A DNA stretch of 34,679 bases from the NCBI GenBank assembly GCA_002306055.1, contig DBRR01000010.1, forward strand, positions 1-34,679, written 5' to 3'. The DNA is from Anaerolineaceae bacterium UBA1363. Lineage in GTDB: Bacteria > Chloroflexota > Anaerolineae > Anaerolineales > Anaerolineaceae. Of the stretch, positions 24,153 to 31,414 are shown piece after piece (positions within the stretch are counted from its first letter, which is position 1; each line of letters opens with the position of its first letter). A program made the translations under genes and the position numbers. A model generated the notes under the pieces. The model searched no databases and was not told the origin of the DNA. It worked only from the letters and a program-made list of their open reading frames with translations.

Positions 24153-24725
24153 CTACTCTTTCGGGACGCAGTGGCAGCGGCGGCAGCGGGCTTCATACAT
24201 CTCAGCAGCGCCAACCACCACAATGGGCTCATCATAACGGGCCGGCTTGCCGCCTACCAGGCGTTGTGTGCGCGTGGCAGGCTCGCCACAGACAACGCAA
24301 ATCGCAGTCAGCTTATCGACTTTATCTGCTTTGGCAGTCATCGCTGGCATGCAACCAAACGGTTCACCACGGAAATCTGTATCCAAGCCTGTCACAATCA
24401 CTCTCAGCCCGCGGTCTGCCAACTGGTTCACCACATCAACGATGCCGTCATCAAAAAACTGGGCTTCGTCCACACCGATAACGGTTGCTTCTGGATCGAG
24501 CTTTTCAAGCAATTCAGCGGAGCTGTTAACAGGAACAGCCTCGTAATCCATGCCTGAATGTGACTTTACTTTAAAAAAAGCATAACGATCGTCAATCACA
24601 GGTTTGAATACCTGCACCTTTTGCTTGGCGATGGTTGCGCGCCTAAGACGGCGAATGAGTTCCTCGGTTTTCCCACAGAACATGGATCCGGTGATGACTT
24701 CAACAATTCCGGCTAGTTGTAACAT
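24153..24725 (-). CDS. tdk: Thymidine kinase (type II)
   Basis: A 190-aa kinase phosphorylating thymidine with ATP. The P-loop is ITGSMFCGKTEELI, the Walker B-like catalytic segment is IGVDEAQFFDD, and the zinc site is the pair C-V-V-C and C-R-R-C near residues 143 and 180. AGGAGG lies four bases before the ATG. It is the first gene of a five-gene salvage and tRNA-repair operon with a clear promoter at 24761-24789. Confidence 0.95.
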   Translation of the reverse strand: MLQLAGIVEVITGSMFCGKTEELIRRLRRATIAKQKVQVFKPVIDDRYAFFKVKSHSGMDYEAVPVNSSAELLEKLDPEATVIGVDEAQFFDDGIVDVVNQLADRGLRVIVTGLDTDFRGEPFGCMPAMTAKADKVDKLTAICVVCGEPATRTQRLVGGKPARYDEPIVVVGAAEMYEARCRRCHCVPKE

Positions 24726-24760
24726 AACGCCTCCTGCTTCAGGTAATAATAACGATGAAA

Positions 24761-24789
24761 AGTATAAAGCTTTAATGGTTGACTGGCAA
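24761..24789 (-). promoter_or_regulatory. Promoter of the tdk-hpt-cca operon
   Basis: Minus strand: TTGCCA (24784-24789), 17 bases, TATACT (24761-24766). Start near 24754, a 29-base leader. Confidence 0.8.
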
Positions 24790-24799
24790 CGCGAAGAAT

Positions 24800-24827
24800 A
24801 AAAAAAGGCAGGTTTTGCAACCTGCCT
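24800..24827 (-). terminator. Terminator of the rplU-rpmA-rpmE operon
   Basis: A 9-bp stem (24806-24814 with 24819-24827) with a 4-base loop, followed on the minus strand by seven Ts. Confidence 0.92.
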
Positions 24828-24846
24828 GATTTTCTTTTAGATCAAT

Positions 24847-25326
24847 TTAGATCTCAATTTCCTGAGCTGCAGCCGGGAGCTGATATCCCAGTTGGCGTAA
24901 AGATTTCTTAAGGTCGATCAAGGATTTACGACCGAAACCTTCAATTTCGAGCAATGCTTTCTCGCCGCCCTCGAGTTTGGTGAGAACATCACCAACCGTC
25001 ACAATTTCTGCGCGGTTGAGTGCAGCCACTGCTTTAGTGCTAAGGTTGAGTTCGGAGACCGGGCGGCTGGGAGAAGTTTTGGCTTGGGAAGCAGATTTCT
25101 GATCGGCAACGTAGTCCTGACGAGCCTGGAGACGCTTGTAGAAGCGATCCACCTGGCCTTCGCGGTCGAGGATGCGAGCCTGCTGACCAGTGTAGAAGGG
25201 ATGGCAATTCGAACAGACTTCAGTTCGGATCTCAGGCACCGTTGAACCAGTGGTCCATTCAGTGCCGCAAGACGCACAAGAGACCTTGGCATCGGGATAG
25301 TATTTAGGTTGAATCTTAGTTTTCAT
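24847..25326 (-). CDS. rpmE: Ribosomal protein L31 fused to an RNA polymerase alpha-CTD-like domain
   Basis: 159 aa, about twice the normal L31 length. Residues 1-75 are a zinc-type L31: MKTKIQPKYYPDAKVSCASC, cysteines C17, C20, C38 and C41, and HPFYTG at 42-47. After a Lys/Ser linker, residues about 91-153 read SELNLSTKAVAALNRA, TVGDVLTKL, then IEGFGRKSLIDLKKSL and LGYQL, which aligns along its length with the C-terminal domain of the RNA polymerase alpha subunit. Of the residues used by E. coli alpha CTD for DNA, the equivalents of G296, K298 and S299 are kept, R265 is Lys, N268 is Ala and E302 is Asp. The frame is continuous, with no sign of a sequencing join. It is the last gene of the L21-L27-L31 operon. 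Binding to DNA, rRNA or polymerase through this domain is inference. Confidence 0.9.
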   Translation of the reverse strand: MKTKIQPKYYPDAKVSCASCGTEWTTGSTVPEIRTEVCSNCHPFYTGQQARILDREGQVDRFYKRLQARQDYVADQKSASQAKTSPSRPVSELNLSTKAVAALNRAEIVTVGDVLTKLEGGEKALLEIEGFGRKSLIDLKKSLRQLGYQLPAAAQEIEI

Positions 25327-25328
25327 GA

Positions 25329-25610
25329 TTAGTTGCTGCCTTTCGCGGGCTCCTCACGCTGATCTACCACATGAACGCGCTTGCGTCCGCCAGCGAGAGT
25401 TTCGTATTTTACGTAGCCTTCTTTAGTCGCAAAGAGTGTGTAATCGCGTCCCTGACCTACATTCCAGCCCGGATGCACTTTAGTGCCGTGCTGACGAACG
25501 AGGATATTGCCGCTGATGACATATTCTCCGCCGAATTTCTTAATACCGAGGCGCTGCCCCTGGCTGTCACGACCATTGCGGGATGACCCGCCACCTTTTT
25601 TATGGGCCAT
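25329..25610 (-). CDS. rpmA: Ribosomal protein L27
   Basis: A 93-aa 50S protein whose N-terminus reaches the peptidyl-transferase centre. It starts MAHKKGGGSSRNGRDSQGQR directly, so there is no Firmicutes-style cleavable N-terminal extension. The family core GVKKFGGE-like segment (LGIKKFGGEYVISGNILVRQ) follows. GGAG lies seven to eight bases before the ATG. It starts four bases after the L21 stop and ends two bases before the rpmE start. Confidence 0.97.
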   Translation of the reverse strand: MAHKKGGGSSRNGRDSQGQRLGIKKFGGEYVISGNILVRQHGTKVHPGWNVGQGRDYTLFATKEGYVKYETLAGGRKRVHVVDQREEPAKGSN

Positions 25611-25614
25611 TTCT

Positions 25615-25932
25615 CTACTCCGTTACGATTGATTGAACCAGTAATCTGGTGTACTGTTGGCGATGACCTGCCTTTCGGCGGTAATCGATCTTTGGTTTGT
25701 ACTTGAAGATCAAAATCTTCTTGCCCTTGTAATGCTCTTTGACGGTCGCGTCCAGGCTGGCACCCGCAATATAGGGAGTACCAACGGTCACAGAATCGCC
25801 ATCCACTACCATGAGCACTTTATCGAGGGTGACTGCATCGCCGACTTTGGCGGTCAGAAGGTCGACAGTGATAGTCTGGCCTTCTTCGGCGCGGTATTGT
25901 TTACCGCCCGCTTCGATAACTGCATACTTCAT
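25615..25932 (-). CDS. rplU: Ribosomal protein L21
   Basis: A 105-aa 50S protein starting MKYAVIEAGGKQYRAEEGQT, with the typical KILIFKYKPKIDYRRKAGHR segment near the C-terminus. The ATG at 25932 has GGAGAG six bases upstream. In-frame codons extend to 26055 but fall in the untranslated leader predicted from the promoter at 26044-26072. It is the first gene of the L21-L27-L31 operon. Confidence 0.97.
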   Translation of the reverse strand: MKYAVIEAGGKQYRAEEGQTITVDLLTAKVGDAVTLDKVLMVVDGDSVTVGTPYIAGASLDATVKEHYKGKKILIFKYKPKIDYRRKAGHRQQYTRLLVQSIVTE

Positions 25933-25987
25933 ATTCTCTCCAATCTTTACTTTACCGCTTGCTGAGCGTGTCACCGCGCAGGGACGG

Positions 25988-26024
25988 GAAAGTTGGTTTA
26001 CATAATGAACCCCAGCCAACTTTC
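25988..26024 (-). promoter_or_regulatory. Hairpin in the rplU leader, possible L21 autoregulatory element
   Basis: A perfect 9-bp stem (25988-25996 with 26016-26024) with a 19-base loop, starting about 13 bases after the predicted transcript start in a leader of about 105 bases. Leaders before rplU bind L21 in some phyla; whether this one does is inference. Confidence 0.5.
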
Positions 26025-26043
26025 GCCGGGGCAACGAAAAATC

Positions 26044-26072
26044 ATTATACAGCACTGAACAGAATGTGTCAA
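26044..26072 (-). promoter_or_regulatory. Consensus promoter of the rplU operon
   Basis: Minus strand: TTGACA (26067-26072), 17 bases, TATAAT (26044-26049), consensus at all 12 positions. An exact 14-bp tandem duplication, TCAAATTTTTGGAC at 26069-26082 and 26083-26096, overlaps and extends upstream of the -35. Confidence 0.95.
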
Positions 26073-26172
26073 ATTTTTGGACTCAAATTTTTGGACAGTT
26101 TTGGAAGTAATCACACCTTTTTTTACCTTTAGATCCTGTTATTCAGCTAACGCTATTAGCCAACAGAAATTT

Positions 26173-26204
26173 GACCAACAGACCAACAGACCAACAGACC
26201 AACA
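26173..26204. repeat. Four tandem copies of GACCAACA upstream of tRNA-Glu
   Basis: An 8-bp unit repeated four times without interruption, 12 bases before the tRNA promoter. The 26056-26420 interval holds, in order, the rplU promoter, this repeat, the tRNA promoter, the tRNA and a terminator. No protein gene is seen in it. Confidence 0.9.
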
Positions 26205-26215
26205 GAAATTCGACC

Positions 26216-26244
26216 TTGACCGGTTTGGAAAACTCATGTAGAAT
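26216..26244 (+). promoter_or_regulatory. Promoter of tRNA-Glu
   Basis: TTGACC (26216-26221), 17 bases, TAGAAT (26239-26244). The start near 26251 is six bases before the mature tRNA. Confidence 0.8.
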
Positions 26245-26256
26245 ACCTAACTCGAT

Positions 26257-26328
26257 GCCCCTATTGTCTAGTGGTTAGGACGCAGCCCTTTCAAGGCTAA
26301 AACCAGGGTTCGAATCCCTGTAGGGGCA
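26257..26328 (+). tRNA. tRNA-Glu (anticodon TTC)
   Basis: A 72-base cloverleaf. The acceptor GCCCCTA pairs with TAGGGGC and is followed by discriminator A. The D arm is GTCTAGTGGTTAGGAC, the anticodon TTC is at 26290-26292, and the T arm is CAGGG-TTCGAAT-CCCTG. The outermost anticodon-stem pair is a C27-A43 mismatch; the other four are sound. CCA is not encoded (CTA follows), so the CCA-adding enzyme must complete it. Confidence 0.96.
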
Positions 26329-26330
26329 CT

Positions 26331-26358
26331 AAAAACTTCGCCATCAGCGAAGTTTTTT
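26331..26358. terminator. Terminator after tRNA-Glu, usable from both sides
   Basis: An 11-bp stem (26331-26341 with 26347-26357), a 5-base loop, T6 on the plus strand and T5 on the minus strand. It ends the tRNA transcript and probably also the convergent CapA-like gene. Confidence 0.92.
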
Positions 26359-26420
26359 CATTAAAAGCCAGATCTATATGACACTCTGTTCAAATATTTA
26401 CTTGTGAGAGAGATCCTTTC

Positions 26421-28109
26421 TTATTGTGTCAGACCACTCTCAAGAAAAAGCTTTTCAAGCACAGCCGCTCGTGCTTCGGGGGTCATCAAAGTTGGCGTTG
26501 ACCAGTTGAAGAACTGCACAGTAATCAACTCGACCCCCAGGTATTTCCCGTCATAGAAGATATGGCGATCAAGAAAAGCCTTGTTGCTATCCTCAAACCA
26601 GCCAAGCTGATCAAAAAAGAGATTTCCTAGCCCATAATGGATCAGGCTGTCGCCATAAAACTCGAGCATGTGGGGCTGATGCGCCTGGCTGCCGCTCACA
26701 ATCGTTGCGCCGGCGTCAGCCACTCTATGGAAGTCAGCAATCATTTCCTCTGTCGGATTCCAGCGGTAGATTTCCTCGTGTTGGAAAGTGAAGATCACCT
26801 GGTAACCTTCATCTTTTAAAGACTGAATTGTTTCAACCATCTCATCCAGATCGCAGTGTAATGCTCCAGGATTGGTTTCACTGGCGGTGGCATAACCTGG
26901 CGCTTTGGCGTTACAACCCAGGAAAGCGATCTTGTTGCCGTTGTGGGTGATCTTCAGCGGTTGTTTGGCTTCATTGAGGTCAATTCCGCCGCCGTAATAA
27001 GACCAGCCTTCCGCAGCGTACATTTCCAGGGTGTGATACATCGCCTCGGGTCCATAATCGCTGAAGTGATCCCCGGTCAACTCAACCACATCGGTTCCAA
27101 CTTCGCGCATCAGGTCTATGTACTTGTCGTCCGAACAAAAAACCAGGTCCACTTCCTGCTGCCACTGCGGAGCAGGACAATTGCTGGCAAAGGGGACCTC
27201 GTTGCTTACATGGGCAATGTCTGCCTCGCGCATTAATGCACCAACCGAGACTGCCGGGGAGAGGACGCCATAAAGTTCCATCTCTTTGGCAGTAGCACGT
27301 GTCATCGCAGTCACACCAGTAAGAATAACCGTGGTGAGGAGTTCAGACTGGCGATTGGTGGCAGGGACCGACGCAATCGCATCATTCGCGACCTTATATT
27401 CCGCTTCAGTGACCGATCGAATACCTTCGTCCCAACCGATCTGCACCGTGAGTGGATAATTTTCAACAACAAAATCCTTGTGGATTGGAGAATTCTCATC
27501 CAGACTGATCACTTTCCATCGAGGTTCGAGGGTCTCGAATGGCACGATCGCCCAGGCATTTTCGTGTGCCTGGCAGAAAGTGAGCAGGTCATTTTCCGCC
27601 AACGGATGGACATCTCCGAGGGGGCTTCCATAACGTGCTTTAAGACTGTCAAAAATTGCTGGCGGCATCACCAAGACCCTGGCGGGAAAGTCTCCGTTGT
27701 TCTGCCAGAAAGCAAGCAGCGATTCCAAGGAAACATCATCTGTCACTGTCGCGAAGGGTGCTGCCAGCGCGTACACCCAGGAAATGATCGGTTTTTCAGC
27801 TTCGATGGTCAGGCTGAGCACCGCTTCTTCTTTGCTCGTTACCTGCACGAGTGAAGGCAAATCACCAAGAGCATGCAAGATTTCTTCAGGCAGGCGGGGG
27901 TCAATCCAAACCGCAAGGGGTAGAGTTTCGGGTGTCGGCTCGGGGGTTGGGATGAATTGAGTCGCAGTCGACGCCTGAGTTGGAGCTTGGCTCGGTGAGG
28001 GTGAGGGGGTGGGGGCAATTGGCTGCAGCACACCTCCGCTGCAAGCGGCGAGCAGCATACTCAAAATTACGACCAAAGAATAAATAGAAGCAGTTCTTGC
28101 TTTTCTCAT
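26421..28109 (-). CDS. CapA-like lipoprotein with N-terminal binding-protein-like region
   Basis: A 562-aa exported lipoprotein (lipobox LLAAC, Cys23, then a Pro/Thr/Ser-rich linker). Residues about 60-265 resemble part of a phosphate-type periplasmic binding protein (WAIVPFETLEPRWKVISLDE), though weakly. Residues about 265-545 match the CapA metallophosphatase-like family: SNEVPFA, TGDHFSDYG, GGGIDLNEAKQPL, IFTFQHEEIYRWNP, SGSQAHQPHMLEFYGDSLIHYGLGNLFFDQ. The opening motif, usually (T/G)GDVM with a metal-binding Asp, reads TGVTAM, so one expected ligand is missing. CapA proteins act in poly-gamma-glutamate export in bacilli; many homologues have unknown roles. No good ribosome-binding site or promoter was found upstream of the ATG. 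Confidence 0.8.
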   Translation of the reverse strand: MRKARTASIYSLVVILSMLLAACSGGVLQPIAPTPSPSPSQAPTQASTATQFIPTPEPTPETLPLAVWIDPRLPEEILHALGDLPSLVQVTSKEEAVLSLTIEAEKPIISWVYALAAPFATVTDDVSLESLLAFWQNNGDFPARVLVMPPAIFDSLKARYGSPLGDVHPLAENDLLTFCQAHENAWAIVPFETLEPRWKVISLDENSPIHKDFVVENYPLTVQIGWDEGIRSVTEAEYKVANDAIASVPATNRQSELLTTVILTGVTAMTRATAKEMELYGVLSPAVSVGALMREADIAHVSNEVPFASNCPAPQWQQEVDLVFCSDDKYIDLMREVGTDVVELTGDHFSDYGPEAMYHTLEMYAAEGWSYYGGGIDLNEAKQPLKITHNGNKIAFLGCNAKAPGYATASETNPGALHCDLDEMVETIQSLKDEGYQVIFTFQHEEIYRWNPTEEMIADFHRVADAGATIVSGSQAHQPHMLEFYGDSLIHYGLGNLFFDQLGWFEDSNKAFLDRHIFYDGKYLGVELITVQFFNWSTPTLMTPEARAAVLEKLFLESGLTQ

Positions 28110-28177
28110 AGGATGCGATTCAACTATCCATTAATCGGGGAGAATTGTACTTCAATTCATCTTCTACTTCCCATTAA

Positions 28178-28212
28178 AAAGCGCCTCACTATCTGAGGTA
28201 GTGATGCGCTTT
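28178..28212 (-). terminator. Terminator after the C25 peptidase gene
   Basis: A 7+6-bp stem with one C-T mismatch (28178-28191 with 28199-28212), a 7-base loop, and five Ts on the minus strand. Confidence 0.85.
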
Positions 28213-28233
28213 GTAGAGAAAGAGGCGGATTGT

Positions 28234-31200
28234 TTAATTGCCTGCCAACACTGAAGGTAAAAAGACTTGATAGGGCGGAGGGTTTACGACACAAGTCTGG
28301 AGCAAGACATCATCGATGTACCAACCTTCTGCTGCCCCTGTATTTCCAGTGCCTAATCGGAAACGGAACTGGACGGTTTTACCCTTGTAGGGAGAAAGTT
28401 GCACTACTGTGCGCACCCATTCTTCAGTACCGAAACACCAGGCTTGCCTGCCCGCCAACGGGTTATATTGGCCGGTCTTGATCGAACCGTTGTAGGCATT
28501 GGTCAGGAGATAGGACTTGGCAACCTGGTTCCAGGTCGTTCCTCCATCAAGGGTAGCTTCCAGGATGGCACCATCATTGCAGGCGCTAGGACTATCAAAC
28601 GTCCAGCGATGCCAGAAGATGAGCGAAACCGATTCGGTCGTGTTTGGCACTGTGAACACAGGTGAGACCAAGCGTTGATCCGATGTCGATGCGGGAACGC
28701 TCGCCAAAACTGAATTCACTGGTGAATAAGCCCGCACGGTGGTTATATCAAATTTGTATGGGTTGCTGGGATTCTGCCAGATGCCAAGACCGCCCTCAAA
28801 ATCTTCAAAGAAGAGTTGCTGCTTTACCGAGCCTTCAGCGCAATCCCCTGGTCCGGGGCTGGTGCGGAAGGTGAAAACCTGGGCATTGATCACGTCCCCG
28901 CAAATGTTCTCGGCAAAAACGCGCCAATAGTACTGTGTGTCAGTAGCCAGATTCATGGTCAAGGTAAAACTGGTGCCAACAATCCCAGGCTTATCGACCA
29001 CGATATTGCTAAAGCCGGAGTCGCTCGCGACTTGCAGCTGATAGGTCTCCGCGTTGGGAACCGAGGTCCAGGTGAAGGAGGTCCGCGGGGAGATATCCCT
29101 GGCATTGTTCGCTGGGGTTCTTAATTCAGGACTGCTGGTGATCGGAGCGAAGATGGACAGCTCAATCTCAGCAGTGTGGATCAAGTCGCCTGAAGTTCCA
29201 GTGAGAACCAATGTTTGCGTGCCAGTCGGGGCAGTTCCATTGCCCGCAATGGTTGCGATGGTTGAGCCTGGAGGAGTAACCGGGTTGTTAGCAAAAGTTG
29301 TTGTAAAGCCAGTCACTGAAGAAGCCGTTAGATTGACAGGGTTAACATATTCGTTGAACGAAGTCAGGTTGACTGCAGCAACGTTGCTGCCGTTGTTACA
29401 GGTTTTGATGGCTGTTGGGTCAACATTGATTCTGAAATCGGGATAATTGGGTTTCATGAGGATTTCTAAAGATGGGTCACCAAAAATGTGATAAGTCTCA
29501 CGATAGTAATTGTCGAGGGAAGACCCTGAATTATCCACAGCCAGCAGACCATATTGCGTTATGGCAGCCACGCTGGGAATGATATCGAGGTTCGGGTCCG
29601 AATACAAATGATCGAAAATTGCCTTTTCTAGATCCTCATCCTCATACCAATATGTGCTGTCACTCGAACCAAAGAAAGTCAGCGCACCGTTGACAGGTTC
29701 GATCACCCAGGTATCGCTGAAAGCTTCAACTGTATTGAAATCCGCTGTGATGCAGGCATGCGAAGCCACGTAGGGAACCGCCACGCCTGTCATAATCCGG
29801 ATATCAGATTGGGTAACACGAGGAGCATCCCAGAAAGTCGTTGCCCCGTGACCGCTGTAGACCACCATTGCGCGGTTATCGTTCATCGATGCCACTGCGT
29901 CCGCGCCGTCTCCGCCATAAGTGATGGCATACACTTTGTCGCCACCTGGCTCAGGGTTATTCGGGAAGATACCGGTATACCCCAGCGGCAGTGTATAGTT
30001 TGATATGACGTAATTATGGGTTCTCTCCGCGACTTGGTAAAAACTACTGTCATTAGATGCCAGGTATTCAATCTTCTTGACCCAAGCTTCATCGCCACTT
30101 GCAGCGGCATAGGCTTCGTATTTATCGATCATGGCGCTCAGATTGGCAGCATTACGGACCGGGAAACGACCATAGAAGATATCGGGCACAAACTCGGTTT
30201 CGTTATCCATGGTGAAATATTGTAGGTCAGTGCGGTAACTGGGAGCAGTACGCATGGTGTAGTTCGTCAGGCTGCCCACAGGATTGCCAACGATGTAATC
30301 ACCTACCAAGAGCACATAGTCAGGTGGGTTTGCGCCCTGGTACTGGTTTTTGATGTAATTCTTGATTGCGGTGGTTGTATTACCGCCAACGGTTGTCAGG
30401 TTCGCTACAGAAACGATAAAACCCTGGCTTTCCTTAAGGGTGACAAAGTCGACCAAACCAGCTTCGAACATATCCGCGGTGATGATCAGGTAGCGCTCAT
30501 TTGTGTTGGGGATGGCCACTGGACGACTCTGATTGTAGTTCAGTACTACTGGCTGCAGCATGCGGTTGAAGGGTGCCGAATTGAGCCGGTCTGCTTCGGA
30601 ATTCGTGCGTGCCATGTCACTTCCTTCCAGTTTTAACTGGAAAGATATGTCTGAAGTAACCTCAAGCTCAGCCAAAGAGGCATTGTAGCGCACCGGTCTG
30701 ATCTCTACCACGACGATTCTGTGCCCGCGCATGATGAAATCATCGCTAATTGATAGAAGTTCAGAAGGGTAAAAACTATTTCCGTAGATTTCGGCTGAAG
30801 GTGGCGCAGCGGGGGTCGGCTCGCCGCATTTAGGCTGGGAGGGCTGGATGGGGGCTATCGTGCCTTGTAGTCCAAGACCAGCCAGGCTGACGGTTTTCGT
30901 GCTGGACTCCAGCAGTTCAAGGCTGACATCAGCCTCGAGAGGAACTTCAATCATCTGGCGCACAACTGGTAACGCAGGAGCCCCCACCTGCCCGTCGATA
31001 ACGTAGCCTTCACCACTGAGGGTCAGATAACGCTGCCCGGCAATGGTGGTCTCACCGAAACGAGCTCCAGGCATACGTGCTTGAATCTCGATTGCACTTG
31101 CAGATGCAGAGGTTAACTCCACCTCGGGGGCTTCGCCTTCGGTTTCCTGACCGAAAGACAGCCAACGGTCGATTCCGCTTTGTGCGTTTGTGGGAGAAAC

Positions 31201-31281
31201 CAACAAACTGGCGAGAATGACACTGACAAACGACACGATGAGAAAATGTTTCAGACTTGGGAACTGCTTGGGTGATACCAT
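28234..31281 (-). CDS. Secreted peptidase of family C25 (gingipain-like)
   Basis: A 1015-aa secreted cysteine peptidase. The signal peptide (FLIVSFVSVILASLLVSPTN) would be cut after NAQ. A ~260-residue prodomain-like region follows. The C25 domain has the catalytic dyad H478 in VVYSGHGATTFWDAP and C510 in VASHACITADFN, as in gingipains. After it come Ig-like and Fn3-like segments (TSFTWTSVPNAETYQLQVAS) and a lectin-like beta-rich domain (EDFEGGLGIWQ ... WYIDDVLL). The protein ends PPYQVFLPSVLAGN, similar to tails I recall on secreted Chloroflexota proteins. The ATG at 31281 has AGGAGG five bases upstream; the longer frame to 31359 adds 26 residues before the signal peptide. It likely degrades extracellular protein for an anaerobic fermentative lifestyle. 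Confidence 0.9.
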   Translation of the reverse strand: MVSPKQFPSLKHFLIVSFVSVILASLLVSPTNAQSGIDRWLSFGQETEGEAPEVELTSASASAIEIQARMPGARFGETTIAGQRYLTLSGEGYVIDGQVGAPALPVVRQMIEVPLEADVSLELLESSTKTVSLAGLGLQGTIAPIQPSQPKCGEPTPAAPPSAEIYGNSFYPSELLSISDDFIMRGHRIVVVEIRPVRYNASLAELEVTSDISFQLKLEGSDMARTNSEADRLNSAPFNRMLQPVVLNYNQSRPVAIPNTNERYLIITADMFEAGLVDFVTLKESQGFIVSVANLTTVGGNTTTAIKNYIKNQYQGANPPDYVLLVGDYIVGNPVGSLTNYTMRTAPSYRTDLQYFTMDNETEFVPDIFYGRFPVRNAANLSAMIDKYEAYAAASGDEAWVKKIEYLASNDSSFYQVAERTHNYVISNYTLPLGYTGIFPNNPEPGGDKVYAITYGGDGADAVASMNDNRAMVVYSGHGATTFWDAPRVTQSDIRIMTGVAVPYVASHACITADFNTVEAFSDTWVIEPVNGALTFFGSSDSTYWYEDEDLEKAIFDHLYSDPNLDIIPSVAAITQYGLLAVDNSGSSLDNYYRETYHIFGDPSLEILMKPNYPDFRINVDPTAIKTCNNGSNVAAVNLTSFNEYVNPVNLTASSVTGFTTTFANNPVTPPGSTIATIAGNGTAPTGTQTLVLTGTSGDLIHTAEIELSIFAPITSSPELRTPANNARDISPRTSFTWTSVPNAETYQLQVASDSGFSNIVVDKPGIVGTSFTLTMNLATDTQYYWRVFAENICGDVINAQVFTFRTSPGPGDCAEGSVKQQLFFEDFEGGLGIWQNPSNPYKFDITTVRAYSPVNSVLASVPASTSDQRLVSPVFTVPNTTESVSLIFWHRWTFDSPSACNDGAILEATLDGGTTWNQVAKSYLLTNAYNGSIKTGQYNPLAGRQAWCFGTEEWVRTVVQLSPYKGKTVQFRFRLGTGNTGAAEGWYIDDVLLQTCVVNPPPYQVFLPSVLAGN

Positions 31282-31330
31282 TGAGCCTCCTGAATAACGT
31301 TCGGTGTCCATATGGGGTTTTATCTGGCTC

Positions 31331-31361
31331 ATTCTAACATCTAATTCCCTGGCTAACACAA
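31331..31361 (-). promoter_or_regulatory. Possible promoter of the C25 peptidase gene
   Basis: Minus strand: TTGTGT (31356-31361), 19 bases, TAGAAT (31331-31336). Imperfect spacing. A start near 31324 would fit the ATG at 31281 and exclude upstream starts. Confidence 0.35.
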
Positions 31362-31414
31362 GAAATTACACATTTTCATCCTTTTTCCCAGCTTGCGCAT
31401 GATAAACTTAGCCC

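Noticed and set aside
23973..24557. 194-codon open frame antisense to hpt and tdk
   Set aside because: It spans two well-recognised genes on the other strand and shows no motif of its own.
26173..26204. Iterons of a replication origin
   Set aside because: The 8-bp repeats lack a neighbouring rep or dnaA gene and adjoin a tRNA promoter.
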